From DASRAJ01 sp035638255 (lineage in GTDB: Bacteria; Bacteroidota; Bacteroidia; Chitinophagales; UBA10324), in contig DASRAJ010000057.1 in assembly GCA_035638255.1 (NCBI GenBank), forward strand, positions 15,077 through 79,076: a DNA stretch of 64,000 nucleotides, in the 5' to 3' direction. The notes beneath the pieces are model-generated. The model had not been told where the DNA came from. It did no database searches and saw only the letters and a list, made by a program, of their open reading frames with translations. Made by a program: the position numbers and the translations under genes. Below are positions 17,383-26,499 of this stretch, in pieces. Numbering within the stretch: the first letter of the stretch is position 1; every line of letters starts with the position of its first letter.

Positions 17383-18621
17383 TTATCTTTTTGCCACCTT
17401 TGATTGAATACACGCTTTTTTCTCTTTAGCAAAGGTTTTATATAAAGCCCCGATATTTGAAGTATCAGCGGTCATTGGAATACAATAGAACTGAAGAATG
17501 TTTTCTTTCAATCCGATATTAACATGCGCAAAGCGGTCATGCTTAAGTCTCTTTAGAAGCTGAGAATAAGTTGCATCTGCCAGAGAATATTCACACCTTA
17601 CTGAAGCAAGACCGGTATCGTAATCACGGTTACTCAGTTTTAATTTTTCATTCTTAAGTTGCGTAAGGGACTCATCATAATGCTGTATGACTGAATCGAA
17701 GCAGTCGTTAAATTGCTGTTCTGCCTCGGGCGTTGGCAGACGAAATCGAAGAACGCGCGAAGATCCAATCACTTTAGGCATAACCCGGATAACTCCGGAA
17801 ATCAAACTTACAAGCAATGGAGTTTTCCCCCATGCCTTTTTATATTCTTTCCTGTTTTTTGTAAACTGAAATTTTTGATCCGTCATTTCAGGATTTAGTT
17901 TCTGAATTTCATCTTTTTTATTTACCCACGCGGCCTTAGTAATAGGTGCAAGAAGATTTTGAACAGAGAAGCGGAAAGATGCAATGGATAGATCAAGATT
18001 TCCAAAGATGCTCCCCAATTCAATACCATACGTTTTTAAAAAGGCACGCTCCAATAAGGATTTTGACAATTCAAATCCAATGAAGCCGGTATAATTCTCT
18101 TTGAGATAATTACCTCTTGCTATCTGCAAAACATCAAAAGCAAGCTCCATTCGCCTGTGGTCTATAGGGTCATTAGCATAAGTAATGTTATCACCATATT
18201 TTCGTCTGTCCTTAGGATATACAATACCCACGGAGATATTGACGCCCAAAGGATGACCATAGTTGTCCGCATTATAATGAGCAAGTGCTCCAAGGGCAAA
18301 TGCATACTGGTTCAGGTCCTGAGATTCATCGAGTAACGACTGAGTAAAATCACCGCTGCGAACATAGTGAACCAAGTTAGTAAAAAAGATAGAACCAAAA
18401 GGGAAAAAGCCCATATCAGGCATGATAGCTCCTCCGTAGGTATAGGCTTTTGCTTTTATATAATCACTGTCACTTGAATTGGGGAATCTTTTCCGCAATA
18501 CGGGAAGAATTGACTTTTCCCAGCTAACATCTATTACCGCCTCATGAGTAAGAATTGCAAAACCCGAGGAGGATTTTGGATAAATTATTAATGCAAACAA
18601 GAGAAGTGTGCGGAAAGGCAT
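17383..18621 (-). CDS. Zinc-dependent phospholipase C-like protein
   Basis: The 412-residue protein has a signal peptide and then AILTHEAVIDVSW, the start of the zinc-dependent phospholipase C family (PF00882). Further metal-binding candidates are IMPDMGFFPFGS, NLVHYVRSGDF and the hallmark ALGALAHYNADNYGHPLGVN. Members cut phospholipids between glycerol and phosphate. The C-terminal half (about 200-412) is longer than in classical enzymes and not recognised. It starts only 2 bases after the stop of the DUF3943 gene, so the two are almost certainly cotranscribed. Its activity on host or own lipids is not known. Confidence 0.75.
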   Translation of the reverse strand: MPFRTLLLFALIIYPKSSSGFAILTHEAVIDVSWEKSILPVLRKRFPNSSDSDYIKAKAYTYGGAIMPDMGFFPFGSIFFTNLVHYVRSGDFTQSLLDESQDLNQYAFALGALAHYNADNYGHPLGVNISVGIVYPKDRRKYGDNITYANDPIDHRRMELAFDVLQIARGNYLKENYTGFIGFELSKSLLERAFLKTYGIELGSIFGNLDLSIASFRFSVQNLLAPITKAAWVNKKDEIQKLNPEMTDQKFQFTKNRKEYKKAWGKTPLLVSLISGVIRVMPKVIGSSRVLRFRLPTPEAEQQFNDCFDSVIQHYDESLTQLKNEKLKLSNRDYDTGLASVRCEYSLADATYSQLLKRLKHDRFAHVNIGLKENILQFYCIPMTADTSNIGALYKTFAKEKKACIQSKVAKR

Positions 18622-18623
18622 GT

Positions 18624-20174
18624 CTAAAAATTTACAAAATTAAACAGGAGGAAAATTCTCTGTTCGCCTGTTGTTATATTCAAAGAAGAGGCATTAGGAT
18701 AGTGATCATTTCTGTGATACAACAAATACTCATATCCTATATTCAGGCTCTTATACAGTTTAATAGTAACTCTTGGACGCAAAATACTAATGAAATTATC
18801 ACTCTGCTTTCCCACGTAGGTATGGAGCCAATAGAAATAATATTCGGCTGCAAGTTGTCCCCATTTAAAATTCAGGGCGGTTAAAAATTTCATTTCTCCA
18901 CCGCCTGAATAGGTATAATTCTTAAAATCCGTATTAAGAGAAGTGTCGGTCCCGGTCAAGATTTTTTTTGCATTGCTTGCACCCAACGGCACTACGGCAA
19001 TATGGAGCTCATTTTGAAAGTTACCACTTCTAAATACCGGCACTCTTGAAATTATACTGCCGCCGAATCCAATTGTTCCTATTTCAAAGCTGTCAGTATT
19101 CCAATAGTCATAGTGTTGAAACCCTCCAATCAGCATTTTCATTTTATAGCTGCTGTCAATATTGCCCCCGAACAGAAACCCGTCACCGATCACATTGTTG
19201 GCTACATTGGTTGTAGAATTAAAACCTAAATCGGCACGCAAGCGGAAGTAATCAAACGGTTTCCTGTACCTGATTTCATAAGGATCCCCATAAGTAAAAT
19301 TGAGATTAAGAAGGGGGATGAAATTTTTGAATTTTTGTGTTCCGAAGTTACTTCCGTTATTTGGCTGATGTGCCCCGACAGTAACCGTGAGAGAAAGTGG
19401 TTCCTTCTGATAAATCTCTTTTTGGACAACCCTCGTCATCTTCCCCTGCAAAAGCCGGTTGAATCCTCTTTCAGGATCTATAACTGTTCCTATAATTTCA
19501 CGCAGTACTCTAGCTCCGCCCGTTTTCCTGTCATCGAGAATGCTCGAACTTAACCGGTAAAGAACTTCACCGAGAAATATCCCGCTCACCGTTGTATTGA
19601 TCACGTCATTGTACGAAGGTTTAGTGGCTTCCATAAAATACTCCCACATTAAACTTCCACCCAAAACAAATGGTGTTGATTCATAAAACTTATATCCATT
19701 AGAGCGTGCAGCGTTGAAGTAAAGACTTCCCGTATATGGATGCAGCGAAAAATTTGTCGGGAAATCATCGGTATCCCATTCCCAGCCATTTTTAAAATTG
19801 TCTTTTATTGTCTCTGAGCTTATGTGTGAATAAGGGGAATCTATTACATACCTGTCATAAGACCAGATTATGCCATTCGTCAACACTACTTCACCAATAG
19901 GGATTAACGCCGAATATCTTTTGTTGAAAGCCGGATCATCATTTCTTAAATAATTCTTATGAGGAAGCGGTAAAGTGTCTTCGCCGGACTGCGGGAAAGT
20001 ATCTTTGAATGAAATCCTTTTTGACTGATCGCTAAAATAGTTTAGAGATAATTTTTTTCCGAGCGACTGAGTAGAACCTGCTACTAATTTCCAATCAAGA
20101 TCAGTTTGACCGGAAGCCGGAATTACAGTGCAAGACAGGAGTCCGGAAAAAATTGCGACGTAGATTGTTTTCAT
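18624..20174 (-). CDS. DUF3943-like predicted outer-membrane protein
   Basis: The 516-residue protein has a signal peptide ending near IPASGQ. The N-terminal half contains NGWEWDTDDFPTNFSLHPYTGSLYFNAARSNGY and LGEVLYRLSSSILDDR, matching my memory of DUF3943 proteins. The C-terminal half has alternating strands ending in a terminal phenylalanine (LLFNFVNF), as in beta-barrel outer-membrane proteins. The function is unknown. It is the first gene of a two-gene unit with the phospholipase C-like protein (gap 2 bases), which suggests a shared role in lipid or envelope turnover. Confidence 0.75.
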   Translation of the reverse strand: MKTIYVAIFSGLLSCTVIPASGQTDLDWKLVAGSTQSLGKKLSLNYFSDQSKRISFKDTFPQSGEDTLPLPHKNYLRNDDPAFNKRYSALIPIGEVVLTNGIIWSYDRYVIDSPYSHISSETIKDNFKNGWEWDTDDFPTNFSLHPYTGSLYFNAARSNGYKFYESTPFVLGGSLMWEYFMEATKPSYNDVINTTVSGIFLGEVLYRLSSSILDDRKTGGARVLREIIGTVIDPERGFNRLLQGKMTRVVQKEIYQKEPLSLTVTVGAHQPNNGSNFGTQKFKNFIPLLNLNFTYGDPYEIRYRKPFDYFRLRADLGFNSTTNVANNVIGDGFLFGGNIDSSYKMKMLIGGFQHYDYWNTDSFEIGTIGFGGSIISRVPVFRSGNFQNELHIAVVPLGASNAKKILTGTDTSLNTDFKNYTYSGGGEMKFLTALNFKWGQLAAEYYFYWLHTYVGKQSDNFISILRPRVTIKLYKSLNIGYEYLLYHRNDHYPNASSLNITTGEQRIFLLFNFVNF

Positions 20175-20447
20175 GTAATACTTTGCATCTTTAAAACATG
20201 AACTACGCCAAACTGCGATGTACCAGTTGAATGTTCAAAATTCGGGGAGACAGAACAACAGTTGCCTGCTTCGGACGAAAACCGGGAGTTTCTAACACCA
20301 TGAGTAGAAAATCTCGCTGGGCACTCCTGTAAATATCATAATTAGCATGAAGAAGTTTCCGGTTAACTTTTCAGGTTAATGAGGTGTTGCCTGCTATATC
20401 ATTCCTTTAAACTTTCCCGGAAGGTGACTAATTCTCACCCTTACCTT

Positions 20448-20891
20448 TTAATGTTTTTCTTTCTGTGGCAATGAATCCACACTCACCATTGGTTTAAGAT
20501 TCCCTCTATGACAGGTTACGCAGGTGATTTGCTCAAGGTTTCCATCCTCCATTTTACTCAGGTATTTATGATTGATGGCGGTAACCATTCTGATCATTTG
20601 GCGAGCAATAATTTTTTCCTTCTTTGCGTCAGAGGGAAAATCAAAATCGGGATGTTCCGGAGTACCGCTTGACAGGGTAACATGACAGTGATTACATCTA
20701 ACACCCAATGCTTTTGAAAAACCCTTCATAGTTTGTATGAGTTCTTCATGAGTAATATTTTTAGGAAGCACTTTTAAATTCTTTGGCTTCTCCGGTTCTT
20801 CCTGTTTTGTTTGTCCGGAAGTTTGTAATCCGATAATCAATGCGATCACCGCAATTACTGAGATCATTTTTTTTATAGTTGATGTAAGCAT
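20448..20891 (-). CDS. c-type cytochrome, reaction-centre-cytochrome-like (PF02276 type)
   Basis: The 147-residue protein has an N-terminal signal/anchor. It has two haem-binding motifs: CNHCH (66-70) and CVTCH (124-128). The spacing, with MKGFSKALGVRCNHCH before and MIRMVTAINHKYL between, matches the small cytochromes related to the photosynthetic reaction centre cytochrome subunit. Such cytochromes are common in non-phototrophic bacteria; photosynthesis is not implied. It is periplasmic, and its redox partner is unknown. The 270 bases between it and the DUF3943 gene hold nothing recognisable. Confidence 0.85.
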   Translation of the reverse strand: MLTSTIKKMISVIAVIALIIGLQTSGQTKQEEPEKPKNLKVLPKNITHEELIQTMKGFSKALGVRCNHCHVTLSSGTPEHPDFDFPSDAKKEKIIARQMIRMVTAINHKYLSKMEDGNLEQITCVTCHRGNLKPMVSVDSLPQKEKH

Positions 20892-20962
20892 GGTGATGAA
20901 GTTTATATTGATTTTACAGAGATGTCATTTCTAAAACAAGCGTCCTCCCCGGTAGTGACAAT

Positions 20963-21745
20963 CTAAAAATGCAGGAACTCCGGCTTATGAATCTCAGCAA
21001 TACCGAAGCCAATCACGGCTCCGGTAATGTATCCAACCACAACATCAATCGGAAAATGTTTTTTCGCCTTCACCCGCAGGTAACCTACCACAGCAGGCAT
21101 TAAAGCACCCGAGGACCAGATGAGTATCTTATCGAACTTAGTATCTGCCTGCGAAGCCAAAATATCAGCAGTGAGAAAAGAAAAAGCCGCCGTGGAAGAA
21201 GTATGTCCTGAGAAAAATGAGCGGTTCACATCACCAAAGCCCTTCTCAGTCCGCAGATCATTAAAGGTAGGATACTGGCTGCGGTAATAACAAAAAGGAC
21301 GCGCGTGATGAACATAATTCTTAAACAGATCAGTGGCAGCCTGGTTAAGTGCCACAATTTGAATGAGCATCAATGCATTTGTTCCACGCATTGATTCATC
21401 ATTAGCGGCTGCCGGCAAAATAAGCAGTGATGTTTCCAGTGCTGTCAAAATCGTTCCGATCAGGAGACCATCGCTGAGTTTGTCCGCAACAATGTCTGCT
21501 TTCAATGGCGCCGAGGTATCGCCGCAAACTTTGATTCTGTTCAATGATTCAAATTGCACTTCAGTAAGCAGGTGCCTGTCATGGCGCGTATTGGTATACA
21601 TGCCGATGCCAAGGGAGATTCCGCTGAATGCGGTTAAAGGGATGTCTAACTCAGGGCTTAAAGAAAATGAGTATGCCGGTTGGGATAAAGAAAATTCACT
21701 TCGCAAAACCACTACGCAAATGAATAAGAGGAATTTACTTTTCAT
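20963..21745 (-). CDS. PAP2 superfamily lipid phosphatase (third of three)
   Basis: The 260-residue protein has a signal peptide. PAP2 motifs: HHARPFCYY, SFFSGHTSSTAAFSF, and YLRVKAKKHFPID followed by VVVGYITGAVIG. The conserved arginine, serine-glycine-histidine and the second histidine/aspartate are all present. Phosphatase activity on isoprenoid or phospholipid phosphates is likely. It shares about the same layout as the proteins at 10498 and 16267 (for instance RVKA-KHFP in the first and third), so these are paralogs dispersed over 11 kb. Confidence 0.85.
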   Translation of the reverse strand: MKSKFLLFICVVVLRSEFSLSQPAYSFSLSPELDIPLTAFSGISLGIGMYTNTRHDRHLLTEVQFESLNRIKVCGDTSAPLKADIVADKLSDGLLIGTILTALETSLLILPAAANDESMRGTNALMLIQIVALNQAATDLFKNYVHHARPFCYYRSQYPTFNDLRTEKGFGDVNRSFFSGHTSSTAAFSFLTADILASQADTKFDKILIWSSGALMPAVVGYLRVKAKKHFPIDVVVGYITGAVIGFGIAEIHKPEFLHF

Positions 21746-22123
21746 GCAGCGTTCAGTTTAATTGAATCGCTTTCTCCAGCATAAGATATACCAATCGAAT
21801 ATTGACTATCAACCGAAAATTTGAACTTGAAGCGAGACGGTTCTCCTTCAGAAAGCGCAGCGAGGTTGAATGTCATTGGTCAAAGAACCTGATTTGTTCG
21901 CAGGACTCTGTGAGAAAATAGCCCGCACTACCAATGAATGGACTCACTATCCATCAGTAATTCAGGAATCAGATAATTTCTAAAACTTTTATGTTTCTCT
22001 CACGTAGAGGTAGGATAATGCGCATATAATGTTGCTTCAATATTGAGAAATAAAAGTTGCCTCACTGCTGCAAGCTCAAATTATTCGACAGGAAACTTAT
22101 ACTTCACCGAAATTAATTTAATA
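21746..22123. other. Intergenic region without recognisable features
   Basis: The region lies between the divergently transcribed third PAP2 gene and the 108-residue hypothetical gene. Both promoters must be here, but no clear TTTG-N19-TAnnTTTG element was found. No inverted repeat or RNA gene was seen. Confidence 0.4.
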
Positions 22124-22450
22124 ATGAGATCCCCAAAGCTTGTTCAAATAGTAATTACTGACGACCACGATCCCACGAAACATCCGGATCAGCGAATCAT
22201 CTTCGATGTGTACAGATCGGTCGGTAGAGCCACCGTCTTTTTAAAAGAGTTAGGAATTACACTTAACACACAGGCACTTTATCAGTTGTGGAAACGCGCT
22301 AACAGCGCAAAAATCGAAATGAGTTTCGGCATTGAGGCCGACTATCATGAGAAGCTGATGAAGATCTGCCCCGTCAATAAAAGACTTCCGCTTTCTGAGG
22401 CATTGGATAATGAGACCGCGCACATTGGCATCTTACCAATGGTCGATTAG
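22124..22450 (+). CDS. Hypothetical 108-residue protein
   Basis: The ATG at 22124 gives a compact soluble protein; an in-frame TTG upstream adds an unlikely 27-residue extension. The product has a strand-like start (KLVQIVITDDHDPTKHPDQ), a helical middle (VFLKELGITLNTQALYQLWKRANSAKIEMSF) and an ending HIGILPMVD. There is no signal peptide or membrane helix. No family is recognised. The codon pattern and the absence of a competing frame support a real gene. Confidence 0.5.
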   Translation: MRSPKLVQIVITDDHDPTKHPDQRIIFDVYRSVGRATVFLKELGITLNTQALYQLWKRANSAKIEMSFGIEADYHEKLMKICPVNKRLPLSEALDNETAHIGILPMVD

Positions 22451-22689
22451 CTTTTCTGTTCTATCAGCATCAAAAATTTATCAGTATGGGCAATGATACT
22501 TTAAAGCACTGTGAAGATTATTCGCGAAGAAAAAAAATTATCCTTCATCATCGAAGAAGGTCAGAGCGGTATAAGGGTTATGTCACCCTTCGGTTCATTA
22601 TCAGGATCATTAAAAAGATCTATGGATAAGACAAATACCTTATCACCGTTGTGTCAGGTTCTAAATTCATTTCTTAATAAATTGAAGTT

Positions 22690-23103
22690 ATGTTTTCAAA
22701 AATAACCGTATCGTGGTTGAGAATAGTGGGACAAGGGATTGCTTTCTCAGCACTCGTCCTCGTTCTTTTCTTTCTTTTCCGGGAAGGATTTCCGGATACG
22801 AGTAAGGGTGAAGGAAAAGAGTTATTGTTTTTTCTGCCCTTTTTTCTGCTTACTGTCCTCGGATATGTCCTTGCATATTTTTTTCCCGCAAGAGGGGCGT
22901 CTATGGTGATTGCAGGAGGCGTGCTTATGATGTGCAATCAATTATTTTTTTCCAACTACTCAACAGCGTTGATTTTCGGATTACCGTTTGTTGTTTCCGG
23001 AGCACTAACATTATTTGCTACAAGAAAATCGAGTCCAAAAAGCGACAGGCAAAAAATCCCCCGGTGGAACAATGCTGATCAGAATAATCGCGCTACAACA
23101 TGA
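22690..23103 (+). CDS. Small four-helix membrane protein
   Basis: The 137-residue protein has about four hydrophobic helices (about 10-30, 45-65, 70-82 and 88-110), a short acidic loop (DTSKGEGKE) and a basic, asparagine-rich cytoplasmic tail. It is probably an inner-membrane protein of unknown function. It is 240 bases after the preceding hypothetical gene and convergent with the TlpA-like gene. Confidence 0.6.
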   Translation: MFSKITVSWLRIVGQGIAFSALVLVLFFLFREGFPDTSKGEGKELLFFLPFFLLTVLGYVLAYFFPARGASMVIAGGVLMMCNQLFFSNYSTALIFGLPFVVSGALTLFATRKSSPKSDRQKIPRWNNADQNNRATT

Positions 23104-23125
23104 TCAGTTATTGTGCAGGCGATGC

Positions 23126-24661
23126 TTACTCGAGCAGCCGTAATATATCACCATAAACTTCCTGACCGGTACTTGGTCGTTTTGCATTCAGGTCAACGAT
23201 ATTTCCTTTTTTATCAATGAGCATATAGCGCGGGATGCTGTTGATCTGGAAAAATGTCGCAATCGGAGAGTTCCAGTTTCCGGGGGAGATGGCCAATTTG
23301 CCTTCCATACCAATTTGCTTCACGGCATTTTTCCACGCATCTTCCGACTGATCAATGGAGATGTAGAGAAAAACAATTTGCTTTAGTTGCTGCGGCGTGA
23401 ACATTTCATGCAACTGCTTTGAATACGGCATTTCATTTCTGCACGGTCCGCACCAGCTTGCCCAATAGTCAACATACACGACCTTGCCTTTCAAATCATC
23501 GAAAGTGAAATTATTGCCATCAATATCTTTCAACATCGGATACCCGCCGCTCTTAGATTCATTTGATGTCCGCGAAGATCCCGCCGGAGAAGCATTTGCA
23601 TTGCTGCCAAGCGGGGAACTTCCAACAACATCTTTCATCGCAAGTCGAGCATCCACCTTGCTCTTTAAAAGCTTAGAGTATGTGCCGTTGTTTTCCTTTA
23701 AGCTCAGCACATCATAAATATGCTTGGCGGTATATTGACTTACTTTCTGCAAATCATGGTTGAGGTACCAGGCGATGAACCAAATCGCAGATTGTTCTGA
23801 AAAATTTTTATTCGCCGTAGTCACTTTTCCTTCCATCGAGAGACTCATGTCCTTGAATTTATTAAAGCCGTTTGCTGCTGAAGTGAAGTACACATTATAA
23901 TAATAAAGAAAATCGCGATAGACTTCACAATTGAGGGCATCGTCATTCATGAGCTTTGAGTCAATTCCATCGAGCATCACGGAAGGAAATGCTTTCACCG
24001 TAAGTATTTGTGCAGATTGATTTGCCTGTATGATCGGGTATGAGAGCAAACAAGCGTAATAGTTATAGCGAATCATGTTCTCGACATAATTCCTGAACAT
24101 TGGACTAAAAACATCTTTATCCTTGTACGTGTTGTAAAAGTCACGCTGCTTTTTGCGCTCATCAAATAACTTTATTTCAAAAGCATCCACATCCATACTG
24201 AGTATTGAGTTGTTGATGGCGGCCCTGTCAAAATCTTTATTGAAGGTTTGAAAAAAGTTTTTCAGAAACTCGTTGTGTACCGCCCCCTTGCCGGAAAATG
24301 AAATGACTTTGTACAATGAATCATTGCCAACATCCACCTGCATCTCATCGCCCGGCTCAACAAACAGGGGGATTGACTGATGGTGGTAAGTGAATTGTGC
24401 TGTCGTTGGTTTTGCAACTGCAAAGTTCAAGTCACATTCATTATTGCTGATAGTGGTTTGGTAAGATTTTTCATAGTCATCAATAAAGTATTGAGCGGGA
24501 ATGACGATAACTGTATCACCTGCAGTTGCAGCGAGTTGCCCGCTCTGAATGGTAAACTTCACCCCGCCACGGGCAAATGTGCAATGAATGTTCACGCTGT
24601 TTTGAGCAGCCGCTGCTAAGGGAAAGAGGAATATTAAGAAGGAAAATATTTTTTTGTTCAT
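23126..24661 (-). CDS. TlpA-like thioredoxin-family protein with N-terminal extension
   Basis: The start at 24661 gives a signal peptide (MNKKIFSFLIFLFPLAAAAQ) and a 511-residue product. The C-terminal domain (about 365-511) is a TlpA/ResA-type thioredoxin fold, with redox motif WCGPC at 403-407 and the cis-proline in SIPRY near 476. About 340 residues precede it, of which the N-terminal part resembles the DUF4369-type beta domain found in many Bacteroidota thiol proteins. The protein is likely a periplasmic disulfide reductase or oxidase; its substrate is unknown. It stands alone. Confidence 0.85.
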   Translation of the reverse strand: MNKKIFSFLIFLFPLAAAAQNSVNIHCTFARGGVKFTIQSGQLAATAGDTVIVIPAQYFIDDYEKSYQTTISNNECDLNFAVAKPTTAQFTYHHQSIPLFVEPGDEMQVDVGNDSLYKVISFSGKGAVHNEFLKNFFQTFNKDFDRAAINNSILSMDVDAFEIKLFDERKKQRDFYNTYKDKDVFSPMFRNYVENMIRYNYYACLLSYPIIQANQSAQILTVKAFPSVMLDGIDSKLMNDDALNCEVYRDFLYYYNVYFTSAANGFNKFKDMSLSMEGKVTTANKNFSEQSAIWFIAWYLNHDLQKVSQYTAKHIYDVLSLKENNGTYSKLLKSKVDARLAMKDVVGSSPLGSNANASPAGSSRTSNESKSGGYPMLKDIDGNNFTFDDLKGKVVYVDYWASWCGPCRNEMPYSKQLHEMFTPQQLKQIVFLYISIDQSEDAWKNAVKQIGMEGKLAISPGNWNSPIATFFQINSIPRYMLIDKKGNIVDLNAKRPSTGQEVYGDILRLLE

Positions 24662-24738
24662 GGTGAACGAGATTCGAAGTAGGTGTGTAGTTGATGGGTG
24701 AAGGTATTTCAAAATTTCAACACGGAGGTGGTTAGTGG

Positions 24739-24830
24739 TTCTTTTCGATTCTTGCCTTAATGCGAAGAAGTCTTTCACGGATTTCGTAGAACTACCCGTG
24801 AGAAGTTTTGAAGATGGTTATCGAAAAGAA
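24739..24830. repeat. Nested inverted repeat between the TlpA-like and SRPBCC genes
   Basis: An 11-base outer arm TTCTTTTCGAT (24739-24749) is perfectly matched by ATCGAAAAGAA (24820-24830). Inside, CTTTCACGG (about 24772-24780) pairs imperfectly with CCGTGAGAAG (about 24796-24805). The whole could form a cruciform or long mRNA hairpin. It may be a remnant of a small mobile palindromic element. Confidence 0.4.
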
Positions 24831-24840
24831 TCTATGAGAA

Positions 24841-25275
24841 TCACATTTGCTGCGAAACCACATGCGGCATCCCTTTCCCTGTTTCACACAGTGTCTTTAA
24901 ACTTTTCATAAACAAGCCCCAGTTAAAATTGCACGAGCCATAAAAATCTGTAGCTTCTTTCCAATTCTTTTGTTCAAATTTTACCTTGGTGTTTTTGTCT
25001 TTGTCTTCTGAAAGAGTAAAAGACAAATTCGTCCCAATCCATTCCTGGGGGCCATCCACGCAAGTCCATGTGACGAGTTTATTTATTTCTGTTGTCATCA
25101 CTTTCATTTTGTTGAACATTCCCTCCCCGAAACCAAAGCGCAGTTCACCATTGTTCGCCGGATCGCCCGCCACGTCGGTAGTCCACCAATTGCGCAGGCC
25201 GTTCAATTGCGTAATCGCCTCGTACACTATGCTAACAGGTGCTTTCACCTTGAAGTTATGCTGGATGTTTACCAT
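24841..25275 (-). CDS. SRPBCC/AHSA1-like ligand-binding protein
   Basis: The 144-residue protein shows the pattern of the START/SRPBCC fold: a first strand HNFKVKAPVSIVYEAITQ, then LRNWWTTDVAG, GEGMFNKMKVMTTEINKLVTW, and a final helix FNWGLFMKSLKTLCETGKG. These proteins have a deep cavity for hydrophobic ligands; some are AHSA1-like. No substrate can be named. It is soluble and cytoplasmic, with no signal peptide, and starts just after a palindromic repeat region. Confidence 0.8.
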   Translation of the reverse strand: MVNIQHNFKVKAPVSIVYEAITQLNGLRNWWTTDVAGDPANNGELRFGFGEGMFNKMKVMTTEINKLVTWTCVDGPQEWIGTNLSFTLSEDKDKNTKVKFEQKNWKEATDFYGSCNFNWGLFMKSLKTLCETGKGMPHVVSQQM

Positions 25276-25313
25276 GGTTACGAATTTTGAAATGAAAACT
25301 AAAAAGAAAAAAC

Positions 25314-25520
25314 TGAGAGGAGCTATTTGGGGTATTAGGAAATTCGGGTACTTGGGATTGGATTACTATCGTATTCGCGATTTCCCAATTTCCTAATTCC
25401 CCAATTTCCAAATAAATTGAGAGGGGCTATTTGAGAATCAGGATATTCGGGTCCCGGGAATTGGATTACCACAGTATTCGTCATTTCCCAATTTCCTAAT
25501 TCCCCAATTTCCAAATAGGA
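25314..25520. repeat. Two tandem copies (about 104 bp each) of a palindromic repeat
   Basis: Copy 1 covers 25314-25417 and copy 2 covers 25418-25520. Both begin TGAGAGGRGCTATTTG and end CCCAATTTCCTAATTCCCC followed by AATTTCCAAATA. Within each copy the first third (CTATTTGGGGTATTAGGAAATT) is complementary to the end, so each unit folds on itself. The units lie in the gap between an SRPBCC gene and the gene at 25532. The centre is more variable than the ends. Confidence 0.65.
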
Positions 25521-25531
25521 TCATTCTGAAT

Positions 25532-25897
25532 TCACATTTCTTGATTCCCCTGGTTACTTTTCTTTTCAATCATGTCAATGATCTCACGATGACGGTTTTT
25601 AAATTCTTCCATCGTTGCGCAGTACTCGATAAAATCATCGTCGAACAGTTCACCGGTTTCAAACTCTTCAACCACTTGTGTTGAAGAATCTTCAAAAAAT
25701 TCTATGATGAAGGGTCTTACTTCATCTTCGTCCTGAAGGTCACCTTCAAACATAGTTTGAACGGTGTAAATTCTATCCCCGATTTTTTTGGTGTAGTCAG
25801 GAAACAGAAATGACTTGGGATTGTTCGTATCCCATTCAGTATACTCTTCCTTTGTCACCTCTTTGAGTTCATCGTTGGTGCAGATGTAATATTTCAT
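25532..25897 (-). CDS. Hypothetical acidic protein
   Basis: The 121-residue protein is very acidic in its C-terminal half (GDLQDEDEVRPFIIEFFEDS, FETGELFDDDF) and begins with a compact strand region (MKYYICTNDELKEVTKEEY). No signal peptide or membrane segment is present and no family is recognised. It precedes the palindromic repeats at 25314-25520 and diverges from the gene at 26164. The 266 bases to that gene hold an open frame from 25931 that looks like chance. Confidence 0.55.
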   Translation of the reverse strand: MKYYICTNDELKEVTKEEYTEWDTNNPKSFLFPDYTKKIGDRIYTVQTMFEGDLQDEDEVRPFIIEFFEDSSTQVVEEFETGELFDDDFIEYCATMEEFKNRHREIIDMIEKKSNQGNQEM

Positions 25898-26163
25898 TTT
25901 AGTTTATTTGATGAAGTGATTTGAAATAATGTGGCGGTGACAAGATATGAAAATTTAGATTCTTGTTGCAGGGTAATTTTTTATCCATATCCGTTGACGA
26001 TATTCTTTATTCATTCGGAGGAATATCGTGAAAGCTATGAAGTAACTGCCGGAATAAAGCACGCCCTGCAAACTGTACCGGCAATTGGCCGCAATTTTGA
26101 GAGACTATACATTGAAAAACAAATTGCCAATTTTCTTTCAACTCAATTTTTAATGAAGCACTT

Positions 26164-26499
26164 ATGCAGAAGCCCCTACAACCAAGTGAACACCTCAAAG
26201 GGATGATCGAGTCTTTAGAGGGAAAAATAAAAATACAGGAGGAATATCTGAAGTATGAAGTGCATGACTTGCTTCAAAGCCTGAAACCCGGCACCATAAT
26301 TAAAACTGCAATTCACCATGTGATCGAGGATCCCCGGGCGCGGCGTAAGGTCCTCGGAGCAGGCATTGGACTGGCTGCCGTTGCACTATCAAAAAATATT
26401 GTTTCAAAAGGCCTTAGCACCATTGCGGGGAAAATGATATCAACAGTCTTTCAGTTTATAGGTAACAAAACAAAAAAGAAAAAAAGATGGAACCACTAA
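26164..26499 (+). CDS. Hypothetical protein upstream of holin-like gene
   Basis: The 111-residue protein has an N-terminal amphipathic coiled-coil-like part (about 10-45), a basic linker (DPRARRKVLGAG), one hydrophobic stretch (about 63-95) and a strongly basic tail (GNKTKKKKRWN). It overlaps the next gene by 13 bases, so the two are cotranscribed. Its context suggests a role in the cell envelope together with the holin-like protein. Confidence 0.6.
   Translation: MQKPLQPSEHLKGMIESLEGKIKIQEEYLKYEVHDLLQSLKPGTIIKTAIHHVIEDPRARRKVLGAGIGLAAVALSKNIVSKGLSTIAGKMISTVFQFIGNKTKKKKRWNH

Noticed and set aside
22511..22705. 64-codon frame between two small genes
   Set aside because: It starts with GTG, has no ribosome site, and its composition changes along its length. 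A decayed gene cannot be excluded.
25931..26206. 91-codon plus-strand frame before the 26164 gene
   Set aside because: It overlaps the start of a better-supported gene and has no recognisable domain or start signal.
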